Program-made: the position numbers and the translations under genes
DNA from: Pseudoxanthomonas yeongjuensis
GTDB taxonomy: Bacteria > Pseudomonadota > Gammaproteobacteria > Xanthomonadales > Xanthomonadaceae
Reading direction: 5' to 3'
Length of the DNA: 64,000 bases
NCBI RefSeq assembly: GCF_010093345.1
Contig: NZ_PDWT01000002.1
Span: 186,001-250,000 of the forward strand
The notes under the pieces: generated by a model
What the model saw: only the letters and a program-made list of their open reading frames with translations
What the model was told of the DNA's origin: nothing
Database searches by the model: none
Shown here: positions 44,368-52,156 of the stretch, piece after piece
How the letters are laid out: each line of letters begins with the position of its first letter
Numbering within the stretch: position 1 is the stretch's first letter

Positions 44368-45182
44368 GGGGACGGAGGCAGTTAAACGGCCTTGACCCTA
44401 GGCCGACCACCTGGCCGGTAGAGAGCCGGTTGGTTCAATGTCTTCTCCACCATTTCCTGAAACCTGTCATCGCCCAGTGCCCGTTGCTGGGCAATGTAGC
44501 GCCTGATGGCGTCCAGTTCTTCCTCACTTACGCCGGCCTGCAGCCAGTGCCTGTATGCCAGTGCTCGGACCTCCCTGGTTGACCCTAGGGCGAGGTACAG
44601 GGGATGCGGCGTGATCAGGGGATCGCGTGCCGTGCCCAAGTGGGTATGCACGCTGGACCAACGGTAGTCCTCCGGCCTTTCGACCATCGCAGCGCGAACG
44701 GGATTGAGCTCGATGTATCGGCAGACCGTGAGCAGGTAGCGGTCCGAATCCACCAGGCAGGAGTTGAAGCGACCCTGCCACAAGGTGCCGGTGCGTCCGT
44801 GCCGCGCGTTGAACGCTTGCACGTAGCATTGTCCACTGACCCGCATCGCAAGGGCCAGGGAGTCGGTGGTCTCGGGTGTGAGCAGCAGGTGCACGTGATT
44901 GTCCATCAGCACGAAGGCGTGAACGGCCACTTGGTGCGCGCTGCACGCCAGCCGCAAAAGCCGCTGGTAGTTGTGCCGGTCTTCGTCGTCCAGGAAGATC
45001 GCAGCGCGGTTGACCCCGCGCTGGGTCACATGCAGAGGCTGGTTGGGAAGTACAAGGCGTGCGCGGCGAGGCATGGTGAGCTCCGGACGAGAGCACTGAC
45101 TGTGCATGCACGGCCCAGCGGCGGCGATCAGTGATTGCTCAACCTTTTTGTAGGAATAGCCCGCTTAACTGCCTCCGTCCCC
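44368..45182. mobile_element. RAYT transposase unit with perfect 18-bp inverted ends
   Basis: GGGGACGGAGGCAGTTAA at 44368-44385 is matched by its exact complement at 45165-45182, bracketing a single transposase gene. The left end overlaps the transposase stop codon. No target duplication was evident at the edges. Partial copies of the same ends lie at 46698, 47903 and 51717. Confidence 0.8.
44382..45074 (-). CDS. REP-associated tyrosine transposase (RAYT, Y1_Tnp)
   Basis: 230 residues. It starts MPRRARLVLPNQPLHVTQRGVNRAAIF. The HUH motif reads VLMDNHVHLLLTPE, preceded by HAFV, and the catalytic Tyr lies in RYLLTVCRYIELNPVRAAMV. Downstream EDYRWSSVHTHLG and LDAIRRYIAQQRALGDDRFQ are family landmarks. 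RAYTs are single-strand transposases that act on REP palindromes. The ATG at 45074 is chosen because GGAG precedes it and the family begins here. The gene is GC-richer than its island neighbours, consistent with a chromosomal element that later jumped in. Confidence 0.93.
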   Translation of the reverse strand: MPRRARLVLPNQPLHVTQRGVNRAAIFLDDEDRHNYQRLLRLACSAHQVAVHAFVLMDNHVHLLLTPETTDSLALAMRVSGQCYVQAFNARHGRTGTLWQGRFNSCLVDSDRYLLTVCRYIELNPVRAAMVERPEDYRWSSVHTHLGTARDPLITPHPLYLALGSTREVRALAYRHWLQAGVSEEELDAIRRYIAQQRALGDDRFQEMVEKTLNQPALYRPGGRPRVKAV

Positions 45183-45251
45183 GATCTTCCCACGGCGACG
45201 GCGGGGACGTCACACCGGATTGGTTGCTGCGCTCGCTTTAGCCGACGACGC

Positions 45252-45989
45252 TCATAAGATCTGTTCTAGCGCTTTGGCTACTCGCGTCCCTAGCAGCACC
45301 AGTTTTTCAGCTTTGAGAGCACCATCCGCTACGAAGCTCACCTTCTTCCAAAGACTGCCGTATTTCTTTACTACCGGAGAATCTTTGTTCTCTTCGAGCG
45401 CGTCGCTTTCAACCACTATCTCGCCAAGAGCATTGCTTACGGCCTGTTTAAGTGCAGATGCGCCTAAAATCGTGTAATTAGCCATTGCCTCTCTAATGAC
45501 CGCTATATGTCGCTCAATTAGTTTAGTCAACGACTTTGGAATTGTATCGGTTGCGAGCAACTGTTCCAGCTCATTGATTAATTCGGATATGCCAGCGAAG
45601 TCCCCTTCAGATATTTCTGTTTCTTCATTGGGCAAAATTTGGCTGCAATAGCCTAGAGAGGTAAAAACATCCTCAGTGAGGTATTGGCTAACATTCACCC
45701 ACTTCGCATGGAGAATCTGAGGCGATATCGCGGATTCAAGTTTTCGGAATGTCGGCGTAAATATTTCTTCGTTGAAGTTTGATTCTTTTAGATGTTCGCG
45801 AATGCTCTGCAATTCTTCATAAACAAGACCAAGCTTGTTTGCGACAGATATATAGTTGTAATTCTGATCGGGTCCGTTGACAGAGAACAGTTTGCACCAA
45901 GACGAGAAAGCGCCCTTGTCAGCCTGATATCCGCGCGTGTTGTTAAGTAGTATCCAAACACGAGATGCAGCATTAATATTGTTGGGCAC
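45252..45989 (-). CDS. Uncharacterised island protein
   Basis: 245 residues from a GTG start preceded by GGCGGAG. No recognised domain. It is soluble, without signal or membrane helices, and mainly helical. The C-terminal half (LGASALKQAVSNALGEIVVESDALEENKDSPVVKKYGSLWKKVSFVADGALKAEKLVLLGTRVAKALEQIL) looks like a coiled or helical bundle. It could have been adjacent to the 43410-44336 gene before the RAYT unit inserted between them, both on the minus strand. Confidence 0.68.
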   Translation of the reverse strand: MPNNINAASRVWILLNNTRGYQADKGAFSSWCKLFSVNGPDQNYNYISVANKLGLVYEELQSIREHLKESNFNEEIFTPTFRKLESAISPQILHAKWVNVSQYLTEDVFTSLGYCSQILPNEETEISEGDFAGISELINELEQLLATDTIPKSLTKLIERHIAVIREAMANYTILGASALKQAVSNALGEIVVESDALEENKDSPVVKKYGSLWKKVSFVADGALKAEKLVLLGTRVAKALEQIL

Positions 45990-46080
45990 TTTTCACTCCG
46001 CCTTTGTCACTTTAGATCGAGCTGACGTCAATACTTTATTGGTAATCGGAAACATAGAATGGGTCGAGCATAGTGACTTT

Positions 46081-46476
46081 TCATTCTCGTACAGCGCTTC
46101 CACCACCACCCGGAGTACCTCTCTCCATTCTCTTGCGCCGCCATACTTGTCCAACACCCAGCATAAGCGCGAACGAGTAAGCAATCAGGTTGAAAAGCGT
46201 GAGCGGTATTGTGATCAGGTGAACTCGCGTGATTGGGCCGGCTCCATTTAGGAAAGCCCAAAGCACCATCGCGGAGAAGGCAATCACCAATAGGCCGAAT
46301 AATCCCTGCCAGTATCTCTTGGCTACGCTTATAGCTTTATCGACAGGTGCGAACTTTCCGCCGTTTCGTGTAATCCGTACCGCGAGCATCGTAGCTATGA
46401 CAGTACCGATCACCGTCCCCACGAGATTAATAGCAGCCGATCCAATCGTATCGGCAATGTTGGCTGCAAGCATCAT
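46081..46476 (-). CDS. Small membrane protein, unknown
   Basis: 131 residues with three hydrophobic segments (about 10-32, 52-74 and 82-110) and a basic C-terminus (WRRKRMERGTPGGGGSAVRE). GGGAGA precedes the ATG. No known family. In an accessory island a small multi-span protein may be an effector or an immunity factor, but nothing in the sequence decides this. Confidence 0.6.
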   Translation of the reverse strand: MMLAANIADTIGSAAINLVGTVIGTVIATMLAVRITRNGGKFAPVDKAISVAKRYWQGLFGLLVIAFSAMVLWAFLNGAGPITRVHLITIPLTLFNLIAYSFALMLGVGQVWRRKRMERGTPGGGGSAVRE

Positions 46477-46570
46477 TATTTCTCCCTTCCCAAGCCAAGC
46501 TTAAATCTTAATTGGGGTGAGTCGATAGGTCCGCACGAAATAGGGGTCAGAGTACCTTTTCGATTCCCTC

Positions 46571-46684
46571 TCATCTTCCTTTGTACGACTCGCAACCAAC
46601 TCCATCATTATCCCGATCCAGATGTGGCCCATACCCCGGTTCGCCCCGACGCACTGGCGCAGGCCCTGCGGCCCGCGCTTCAGA
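46571..46684 (-). pseudogene. Excalibur-domain remnant (3' end)
   Basis: Reading the minus strand gives ...EARAAGPAPVRRGEPGYGPHLDRDNDGVGCESYKGR then a stop, which matches the end of the calcium-binding excalibur domain (LDRDxDGxxCE). The 5' part is missing. The break coincides with the GGAGACGGAGGCAATTAA relic that begins about 14 bases away, suggesting that the element replaced the rest. Confidence 0.72.
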
Positions 46685-46697
46685 ATAGTTAACTAAA

Positions 46698-46715
46698 GGA
46701 GACGGAGGCAATTAA
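46698..46715. repeat. Solo relic of the RAYT end
   Basis: GGAGACGGAGGCAATTAA differs from the RAYT end at two of 18 positions. It is followed by GCTGTTTATCTCCTC, which forms a partial hairpin with it. Confidence 0.72.
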
Positions 46716-46892
46716 GCTGTTTATCTCCTCTGGGCTACCCCTGATCCCATTTTCCCCCCAACTGTAAATTTTTCACATTCGAGCCTTGCACGCCGATGAT
46801 CCCCGCCGGGGTGTTCCGCAGATCTTTAGATCCCCTAACCTTGGAATCAGGGCATACTTCGCTGGGGATTGTCTTGTAGGGGTGTAAGACGA

Positions 46893-47873
46893 GTGAAAGC
46901 AAAAGACGTCTTAATTGGTGCTTTTTCAACACTGGTCGTCACAGTGATAGGAGGCGTTTGCGTCTACTACGCCACAAAAGAGCCAGAACTTAAATCGCGC
47001 GAGCTTTTGACCTACTCCACTCGGAGTAGCGGTGACTTTGCCGGTGATAAGGAACGCGTTGCTTTTACTTCCATATCGATATCAAATCGCGGCGGACGCG
47101 CAGCAAACAACGTTGCCGCGAGCATCGAGTTTAAGACCAACGTCATAAAGGACCTGTCCACGGACATAGCGTCCGGAACGGAAGAGTCCCGCAATGTAAC
47201 TCCGGAGAAAGCAACATTGAAGTACCCCAAGTTGCTGCCGGGAGAAGTTATTACAGTAGATCTTTTACTTTCGGCACCATCGACGCCAAGTGTTTCTATC
47301 CGAAGTGATGAGAGCCTAGCTGTTAGCGAAATAGCTTTGGACGAAAGAGCAGAGAAGCGATCTGAAATCAACAAGGCGTCTTCATTCATTGTTCCCCTTT
47401 CCGCGTTCTTATTTTCCCTTTTAATTCCAATATTTTACTGGAGAGCCAAGAAGTCAGGAATGACGGAAGTTCTTGTATCTGACAAGAATAATGCAGCTTT
47501 CTTATTGCTGCACAACGGCCTGATAAATGAGGCGGACGAAATTCTCAGCGAGTCCGTAAAATCAGGACGATATGATGCTTATACATTGTCCAATTTGGCG
47601 TTATGTAAGGCCCTGAAGAAGGAACATGACAAAGCGCAAGCGTTTATGAAAGCTGCGAAGCACAAGAAGCGCTCCGGGCATGCCGCAGCTGTCATTGCTT
47701 TTAACGACTGCATTATGAGTTTTCTGGCCGATAAACGTCCTGATGCTATTAGCAGCATTAGAGCCGCGATGCGGCTTTCACCGAAAGAGATCAAGAAGTA
47801 CTGCGAACTTTCCGTTCACCTGGACGGTTGCCGATCGGACGCGGATTTCGTAGCGATCTTGTCAGGCTCTTAA
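46893..47873 (+). CDS. Uncharacterised two-helix membrane protein with C-terminal helical repeats
   Basis: 326 residues from a GTG start (an in-frame TTG at 46869 is less likely). One membrane helix lies near the N-terminus (VLIGAFSTLVVTVIGGVCVYYA), then an external domain of about 130 residues rich in beta-strand patterns. A second helix (SSFIVPLSAFLFSLLIPIFYW) is followed by a cytoplasmic region resembling TPR-like helices (HNGLINEADEILSESVKSGRYDAYTLSNLALCKALKKEHDKAQAFMKAAKHKK). No known family. It stands alone on the plus strand between repeat relics. Confidence 0.68.
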   Translation: MKAKDVLIGAFSTLVVTVIGGVCVYYATKEPELKSRELLTYSTRSSGDFAGDKERVAFTSISISNRGGRAANNVAASIEFKTNVIKDLSTDIASGTEESRNVTPEKATLKYPKLLPGEVITVDLLLSAPSTPSVSIRSDESLAVSEIALDERAEKRSEINKASSFIVPLSAFLFSLLIPIFYWRAKKSGMTEVLVSDKNNAAFLLLHNGLINEADEILSESVKSGRYDAYTLSNLALCKALKKEHDKAQAFMKAAKHKKRSGHAAAVIAFNDCIMSFLADKRPDAISSIRAAMRLSPKEIKKYCELSVHLDGCRSDADFVAILSGS

Positions 47874-47902
47874 CTAATGGGAAGGGTTTCACCTGAGCTA
47901 AA

Positions 47903-47942
47903 GGGGACGGAGGCAATTAAGCTGTTTATTTCCTCCGTCCCC
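47903..47942. repeat. Solo RAYT-end hairpin
   Basis: GGGGACGGAGG and CCTCCGTCCCC pair across an 18-base loop. The left arm continues CAATTAA, matching the RAYT end with one difference. It lies at the broken 3' end of a second RAYT gene. Confidence 0.82.
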
Positions 47943-48153
47943 TTTCTGGTCGTGGAGTAAGCAGCAGGTGCGCGTGGTTGGTCATCAGCACGTAGGCGTG
48001 CAGGGCACATCCGTGCTTCAGCGCGGCCTCGCCCAGCTCCTGACGGTAGTGCAGATTGTCCGCGTCGTCGGCAAAGCAAGCCTGGCGGTCGTTGCCACGT
48101 TGGATGATATGTTGGGCAATGCCGGGCAGATCGAGTCGAGGCAATCGGGCCAT
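47926..48153 (-). pseudogene. Truncated RAYT transposase (N-terminal third)
   Basis: MARLPRLDLPGIAQHIIQRGNDRQACFADDAD... through MTNHAHLLLTPRPER is a second, different RAYT with its HUH motif. It stops after about 75 residues where a repeat hairpin begins. The catalytic Tyr region is missing, so it is inactive. The family of this copy is not the same as the intact one at 44382 (about half the residues differ). Confidence 0.85.
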
Positions 48154-48348
48154 CCGTGGCCTCCATGGGGCTGAGGCCATAGCGTCCTGCTTGACCGGCG
48201 CAGCCACCATCGGCATAAGGCTCGCCGGTGGGTAGGAAATGGACCTGACCCCATTTCTGTTTATCACCGAGCTGATGGAGCCCGGGCACCAATAGGTTGC
48301 GTCAATTTTCAAATTGCTGTAAATGGTCGGCGAACCTTGGGGGTACAC

Positions 48349-49632
48349 ATGACTGCCGAAGTGGCAATTCTTAACTGCTCTGGTGTTGCACTTGCAGCGG
48401 ACAGTGCCGTTACAGTCGGCTCACAGAAAATCTATAACTCTGCGATAAAGCTTTTTGCCCTATCTAAGGTCGCGCCCGTGGCGATCATGGTGTATGGAAA
48501 TGCAACGCTCTCTCGAGTTCCCTGGGAAATCGTAATTAAGGAGTATCGGCGCAACATAAAGTCGAGAACCTTCTCGCGGCTCAACGACTATGCGGATGAT
48601 TTCATTCGATACATCTCAAGCAATAAGCTGTTGTTTGACTCTGCGACAGAGCGTCTTTGGCTCGCAGAGAGAGTAAATGGATTCCTCATGGGAGCGTATA
48701 AGACAGCTACGGGAAAGTGTGAGCAAGAAATTGAATCGAGTAAGGGCGCCGGCCTAACAGCAGAAAGGGTCACGGAGATATTCATAGAAACTGCTGCTGA
48801 TCAGTTGGTTGCTGCGAAGTCTTGGCCGAACCTGAAGCCACCTAAAGAAGTTCTGGCGAGAATGCGCGTCCTTTGTAAGGAGTTAACTAAGGAGTACGGA
48901 CCAAAGCTATTTGGAGATATCTTTCCTAGGATTGAGAATGATCTAGCCAATGCTGCAATCGAAGCTTTCCGCCGCGCTTTTTTTCCGGGACCTTCATCCG
49001 GTATTGTTATTGCTGGATACGGGGAGAAGGAGATCTTCCCTTCTGTTAGAACGCTAGAGTTTGACGGCGCCGTATCTGGATTTGCGCGCTTCAAGATTGA
49101 TGAGTCCAGGACTCAAGTTATTAACGCTGGCGAAAACTCTGCGTCGATTGTTGCGTACGCGCAGGAAGATATGGTGGCAACTTTCATGGAGGGTATAAAT
49201 CCGGCTGTTAAGAGATTCATGGAAGCTGGATTGAAGTCTGTCTTTGATTCTTTCCCTGCTTCAATTCTGAATGCAATTGGCTCAAACGATGCCGCACTAG
49301 GTGAATCGCTCCATCGGGCATGTGAAAAGGTAAGGAGTGATTTCTCAGAAACAGCGTATAAGTACCGATTTCACGAGCACGTAATGCCCATACTTAATAT
49401 GGTTACCGCGCTGCCCAAGGACGAGCTGGCGGCGATGGCTGAGGCTTTGGTCAATTTGACAGCTTTCAAGAGGCGTGTGACTGGAGCACTTGAAACGGTG
49501 GGCGGTCCAATTGACGTATGCGTTATTTCAAAAGGTGACGGCTTGGTTTGGGTAAAACGAAAGCATTACTTTCCGCAGGATATAAATCACCTGTTCTACA
49601 ACAATTACCTTAGAGGTGTTTATGGTGAATAG
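48349..49632 (+). CDS. Proteasome-like Ntn hydrolase, uncharacterised
   Basis: 427 residues. After removal of Met1 the protein begins TAEVAILNCSGVALAADSAVTVGSQKIYNSAIKLF. Counting from this Thr as 1, Asp17 and Lys33 fall exactly where HslV and proteasome beta subunits have their catalytic Asp and Lys, and Thr21 and Gly23 also match HslV. The N-terminal ~200 residues therefore resemble an Ntn-hydrolase protease. The remaining ~220 residues are unrecognised. The ATG is preceded by GGGGG and its position exposes the Thr directly, without a propeptide. It overlaps the next gene by 11 bases. No HslU or AAA+ partner is present. Function in defence is inferred from location only. Confidence 0.72.
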   Translation: MTAEVAILNCSGVALAADSAVTVGSQKIYNSAIKLFALSKVAPVAIMVYGNATLSRVPWEIVIKEYRRNIKSRTFSRLNDYADDFIRYISSNKLLFDSATERLWLAERVNGFLMGAYKTATGKCEQEIESSKGAGLTAERVTEIFIETAADQLVAAKSWPNLKPPKEVLARMRVLCKELTKEYGPKLFGDIFPRIENDLANAAIEAFRRAFFPGPSSGIVIAGYGEKEIFPSVRTLEFDGAVSGFARFKIDESRTQVINAGENSASIVAYAQEDMVATFMEGINPAVKRFMEAGLKSVFDSFPASILNAIGSNDAALGESLHRACEKVRSDFSETAYKYRFHEHVMPILNMVTALPKDELAAMAEALVNLTAFKRRVTGALETVGGPIDVCVISKGDGLVWVKRKHYFPQDINHLFYNNYLRGVYGE

Positions 49633-49816
49633 GGCCCCTACAAAGAGTGCCAAAAAAAAACCAGTGAAAGGAGATAAGACGAGATACTTTTCACTCAGCG
49701 AGATAACGCGTGATTTCAACCTGGCAAAAACAGAGCTTGAAGTCGAACTGGTTTCGGCTGAGAGGCTAAGTGAAAGAGCTAAGGAAATTGTGGTTGATGC
49801 GTTTAGGTCGATTTGA
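49622..49816 (+). CDS. Small basic protein coupled to the proteasome-like gene
   Basis: 64 residues. The N-terminus is highly basic (MVNRAPTKSAKKKPVKGDKTRY) and the remainder (FSLSEITRDFNLAKTELEVELVSAERLSERAKEIVVDAFRSI) should be two helices. AGAGG precedes the ATG, which lies 11 bases inside the end of the preceding gene, so the two are co-translated. An in-frame GTG two codons earlier is an alternative. No known family. It could be an adaptor, substrate or inhibitor of the Ntn hydrolase. Confidence 0.62.
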   Translation: MVNRAPTKSAKKKPVKGDKTRYFSLSEITRDFNLAKTELEVELVSAERLSERAKEIVVDAFRSI

Positions 49817-50069
49817 TGCTGTGTAGGCGAGGCGCGGAAAGTGGGTGTGGGTCCGCCTTCTCCATTTCGATTTAGCTGCCGCGTTTGCACAGTCAATCCA
49901 GCACCTTTGCCCTGATGCCAGGTGCCGCGGAATCGATGACACCAACTCTGCCTGCGGGATCGGATCAAGGGATGGGCAGACGTAAACCGAAAATCACGGA
50001 TTCAATGTCCGTTGCCGACCGCACGAGTTTGGCCAACAGGTCAGTCATATCTACTGAAAGCGAGGCAGC

Positions 50070-50126
50070 GGAAAACGGGGTCAGAGTACGTTTTCTAAGT
50101 GGGAAAGATACTCTGACCCTGTTTCC
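50070..50126. repeat. Inverted repeat (GGAAAACGGGGTCAGAGTA class)
   Basis: GGAAAACGGGGTCAGAGTA is matched by TACTCTGACCCTGTTTCC. Related GGGGTCAGAG fragments occur at 46546 and 60882, marking another REP-like family. The surrounding 49817-50248 shows no gene. Confidence 0.78.
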
Positions 50127-50248
50127 ATCGAACGGAGATCAGCGTCGTACTTCGCGTCTCCGAACTGAAAAAATATACGTCTTGACCTCGCCGCCGATCC
50201 ATAGCAGACTCGGGCTCAAGGAGCCTAGAAACTCCTCAGAGAGCGGTA

Positions 50249-50277
50249 CCCACCTCCGACAAAACGGTGGGTTTTTT
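50249..50277 (+). terminator. Rho-independent terminator or attenuator in XAC0095 leader
   Basis: CCCACC pairs with GGTGGG across an 11-base loop and is followed by six T residues. It lies about 430 bp after the nearest upstream gene and 170 bp before the next, so it may end an unannotated RNA or attenuate the leader. Confidence 0.72.
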
Positions 50278-50400
50278 GTGCCCAATCCTCGGGCGCAAGC
50301 CGACGCGATGCCTGCGTCGGGAGGGCGGCTAATACAACACCCGCAAGGGGAATACGCCCGCCGGCTCTCTGCGGTTTCTAGCCTCCCGACTTCCCGTCCG
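50278..50400 (+). ncRNA. Candidate structured leader RNA
   Basis: GTCGGGAGG (50306-50330 region) and CCTCCCGAC (about 50384-50392) can form a 9-bp closing stem. Inside are ACACCCGC-AA-GGGG and GCCCGCCGG/CTCTGCGG smaller pairings. It directly follows a terminator hairpin and precedes the XAC0095 gene. The pairing is real in sequence; assignment as an RNA element is inference. Confidence 0.35.
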
Positions 50401-50444
50401 CCGTCTTCCGGTGGGGGGGTACTTCATGGAACGAGGAGGCCATC

Positions 50445-51095
50445 ATGTCGAACTCTGCATTCAACGATCTGCATACCCGGGGCTATTTCCTGCCGGAGGA
50501 CAGCCAGTCCCGGCTGAAGAAGCTGCGCGACCACATGCAGTTCCTGTCGGGGCTGGCGCAACCCCGCACGTGGAAGGAAGAGCAGGAACGCGCACCGGAG
50601 GTGCCCGCGGGCCACCTTGCGATCTGCCTGGAGTTGCTGGCGGAGCAAGCGGACCTCGTGCTGCAGGAAGTGTCGTGGCCGGCGCGGCGGGAAGCGGCAG
50701 ACGCATCCGACCGTGACGTTACAACTGCGGCCTGGCCGGAGAATTCCGACACGGCCGTCGAACGCTTTGCTTTAAGCGTCACCGGGGAGCAGGTCGACCT
50801 GCTCGACCGGCTGGTCGCAATGATCTCGGCCCATGGCGATGTCACGGCCGCCGATCCTGCCGCCGAACTGGCCGACCACACCGTGCCCCCGCTTGCGCAG
50901 GCGATCCATGACGGTGCGAAGGCCGTGCGCGACATCCTCGACCAGGTAGAAGCGCAGCGGCCCGGGCGCATGCCGCGTCGGCCCACCGGCGTGGGCGAAG
51001 AGCGGGCCGTATACGGCACCGGACGCGCCTGTCCGTCCGCGCCAGCGTTGTCCACGTCCGATGCAAGTCCATCGCGCAATGTGCGTCTGCATTGA
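50445..51095 (+). CDS. XAC0095-family protein with long C-terminal extension
   Basis: 216 residues. The first ~90 (MSNSAFNDLHTRGYFLPEDSQSRLKKLRDHMQFLSGLAQPRT ... CLELLAEQADLVLQEVSW) match the XAC0095 family restricted to Xanthomonadales. Those proteins are usually about 70-100 residues. The extra 120 residues here (ERFALSVTGEQVDLLDRLVAMISAHGDVTAADPAAELADHTVPPLAQAIHDGAKAVRDILDQVEAQ) form a helical region; the final 40 are low complexity. GAGGAGGCC precedes the ATG. Function is unknown. Codon use is GC-rich, unlike the preceding island genes. Confidence 0.75.
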   Translation: MSNSAFNDLHTRGYFLPEDSQSRLKKLRDHMQFLSGLAQPRTWKEEQERAPEVPAGHLAICLELLAEQADLVLQEVSWPARREAADASDRDVTTAAWPENSDTAVERFALSVTGEQVDLLDRLVAMISAHGDVTAADPAAELADHTVPPLAQAIHDGAKAVRDILDQVEAQRPGRMPRRPTGVGEERAVYGTGRACPSAPALSTSDASPSRNVRLH

Positions 51096-51487
51096 TCGAA
51101 GGGCTGTAGGCTTGGATTGGCTTCACCAACCCAGCACTTTTGACCTGGTCCGTGATGCTGGGTTGATGGAGCCAACCCCGCCTGCACCGGACACTTTGAT
51201 CCGATCTTCTACCCGGCAAGGATACTGGCATGCGTACTTATTCCCGATGCGCTGGCGCCTGATCAAATCCCGGTTTTTCCGCAGCTTGTCCTTGGGAGAG
51301 CGGGGATCTACGCGCTGGACTGGGCGACGCCGGTTGATATCGGACCCAATCAATCCGAATGAGACGCTGGGTTGGTGAAGCTAACCCAGCCTGCGCACTC
51401 TGGCCTCTTTGTTCGGGGCTGGAACCGCGCGATCGGCGATCCCGGCAGGTCGATTCGATCGGTCCGCGGTAACGGCGGCTCGCCTTT
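51096..51487. other. Gene-free stretch in island right part
   Basis: No supported gene. It contains two copies of a short CAACCCAGC / GCTGGGTTG motif (about 51127 and 51366), which read like eroded inverted repeats. Nothing further was recognised. Confidence 0.45.
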
Positions 51488-51710
51488 CTAGTCCGCCTGG
51501 CTGTCGCCGGGCGCGCAGACGATACGGTTCCTGCCGCTCTGCTTGGCCTGCAACAGGGCTTCGTCGGCCGATGCGCGGCAGAGGCCAGCGACTCAGTGGG
51601 CCGTACCGGTGCTAGACCGATGCTGATGGTCACCGGCACGGTGAAGCTGTGCGCCTGGGTCCTTGGCTCGACTCCGGTCTCGATTGAATGCCTCTGACAC
51701 CATTTCAATA
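51488..51710 (-). pseudogene. GGDEF-domain remnant, frameshifted
   Basis: On the minus strand FTVPVTISIGLAPVRPTESLAS is continued in a different frame by ADEALLQAKQSGRNRIVCAPGDSQAD and a stop. Together these equal the end of a GGDEF domain (SIGxA, then ADxALxxAKxxGRNRI). A frame break lies near 51580. The 5' part is missing and the edge meets a TTAACTGCCTCTGG relic at 51717, so it was probably cut by the RAYT-related repeat. Confidence 0.8.
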
Positions 51711-51773
51711 ACCTGATTAACTGCCTCTGGAGTTACCAGGATTCAATGGACACCCGATCGACGCAGCGGGCGC

Positions 51774-51905
51774 TCACCGAACGTCCAACCGGTCCAATGG
51801 GCTGACCGTCTTGCGGATCGCCTGCTCGACGTGGGTGTAGATCATCGTGGTCTTCGAGTTTCGGTGGCCTAGTGGCAATTGGATCGTCCGGATACCCGTG
51901 CCCAT
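51774..51905 (-). pseudogene. Tyrosine recombinase (integrase) C-terminal remnant
   Basis: The minus strand gives [43 protein letters not shown] and a stop. This is the end of a phage/integron-type integrase: [15 protein letters not shown] contains the second catalytic His and the nucleophilic Tyr, and SPLDRL is a usual tail. The upstream core with Arg residues is absent or unreadable. It lies at the right edge of the island. Confidence 0.85.
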
Positions 51906-52156
51906 CGCCAAGAAGAGGGGGCCTGAAGGTCGCCTCTAGCTAATCGGCCCCCGCGAACGGCTCGCGCATGTCAACTTCTCTGACCGAGGTAGGCTTTTCT
52001 ACAGTAGCCACGTCTAGGTAAAAATGTGCTGGTTCCGGATTCGCATGCCTCGCCGGGCGGAGTTGAGGCCAAGCAGCGTCTTCCAGCTGGGGCCGCTTGC
52101 GGACGCTGAAAATTGGGTTGACTATTCGTGAGTAGACCTCAGGTGCAAAGCCCGAT

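Noticed and set aside
44368-45182. Whole unit as a classical insertion sequence
   Set aside because: The enzyme is a single-strand HUH transposase that normally makes no target duplication, and no duplication was seen; RAYT unit is the better name.
50278-50517. Plus-strand frame through the leader (ending ...CRRTASPG)
   Set aside because: It runs through a hairpin terminator and out of frame into the XAC0095 gene; structure of the RNA explains the sequence better than a protein.
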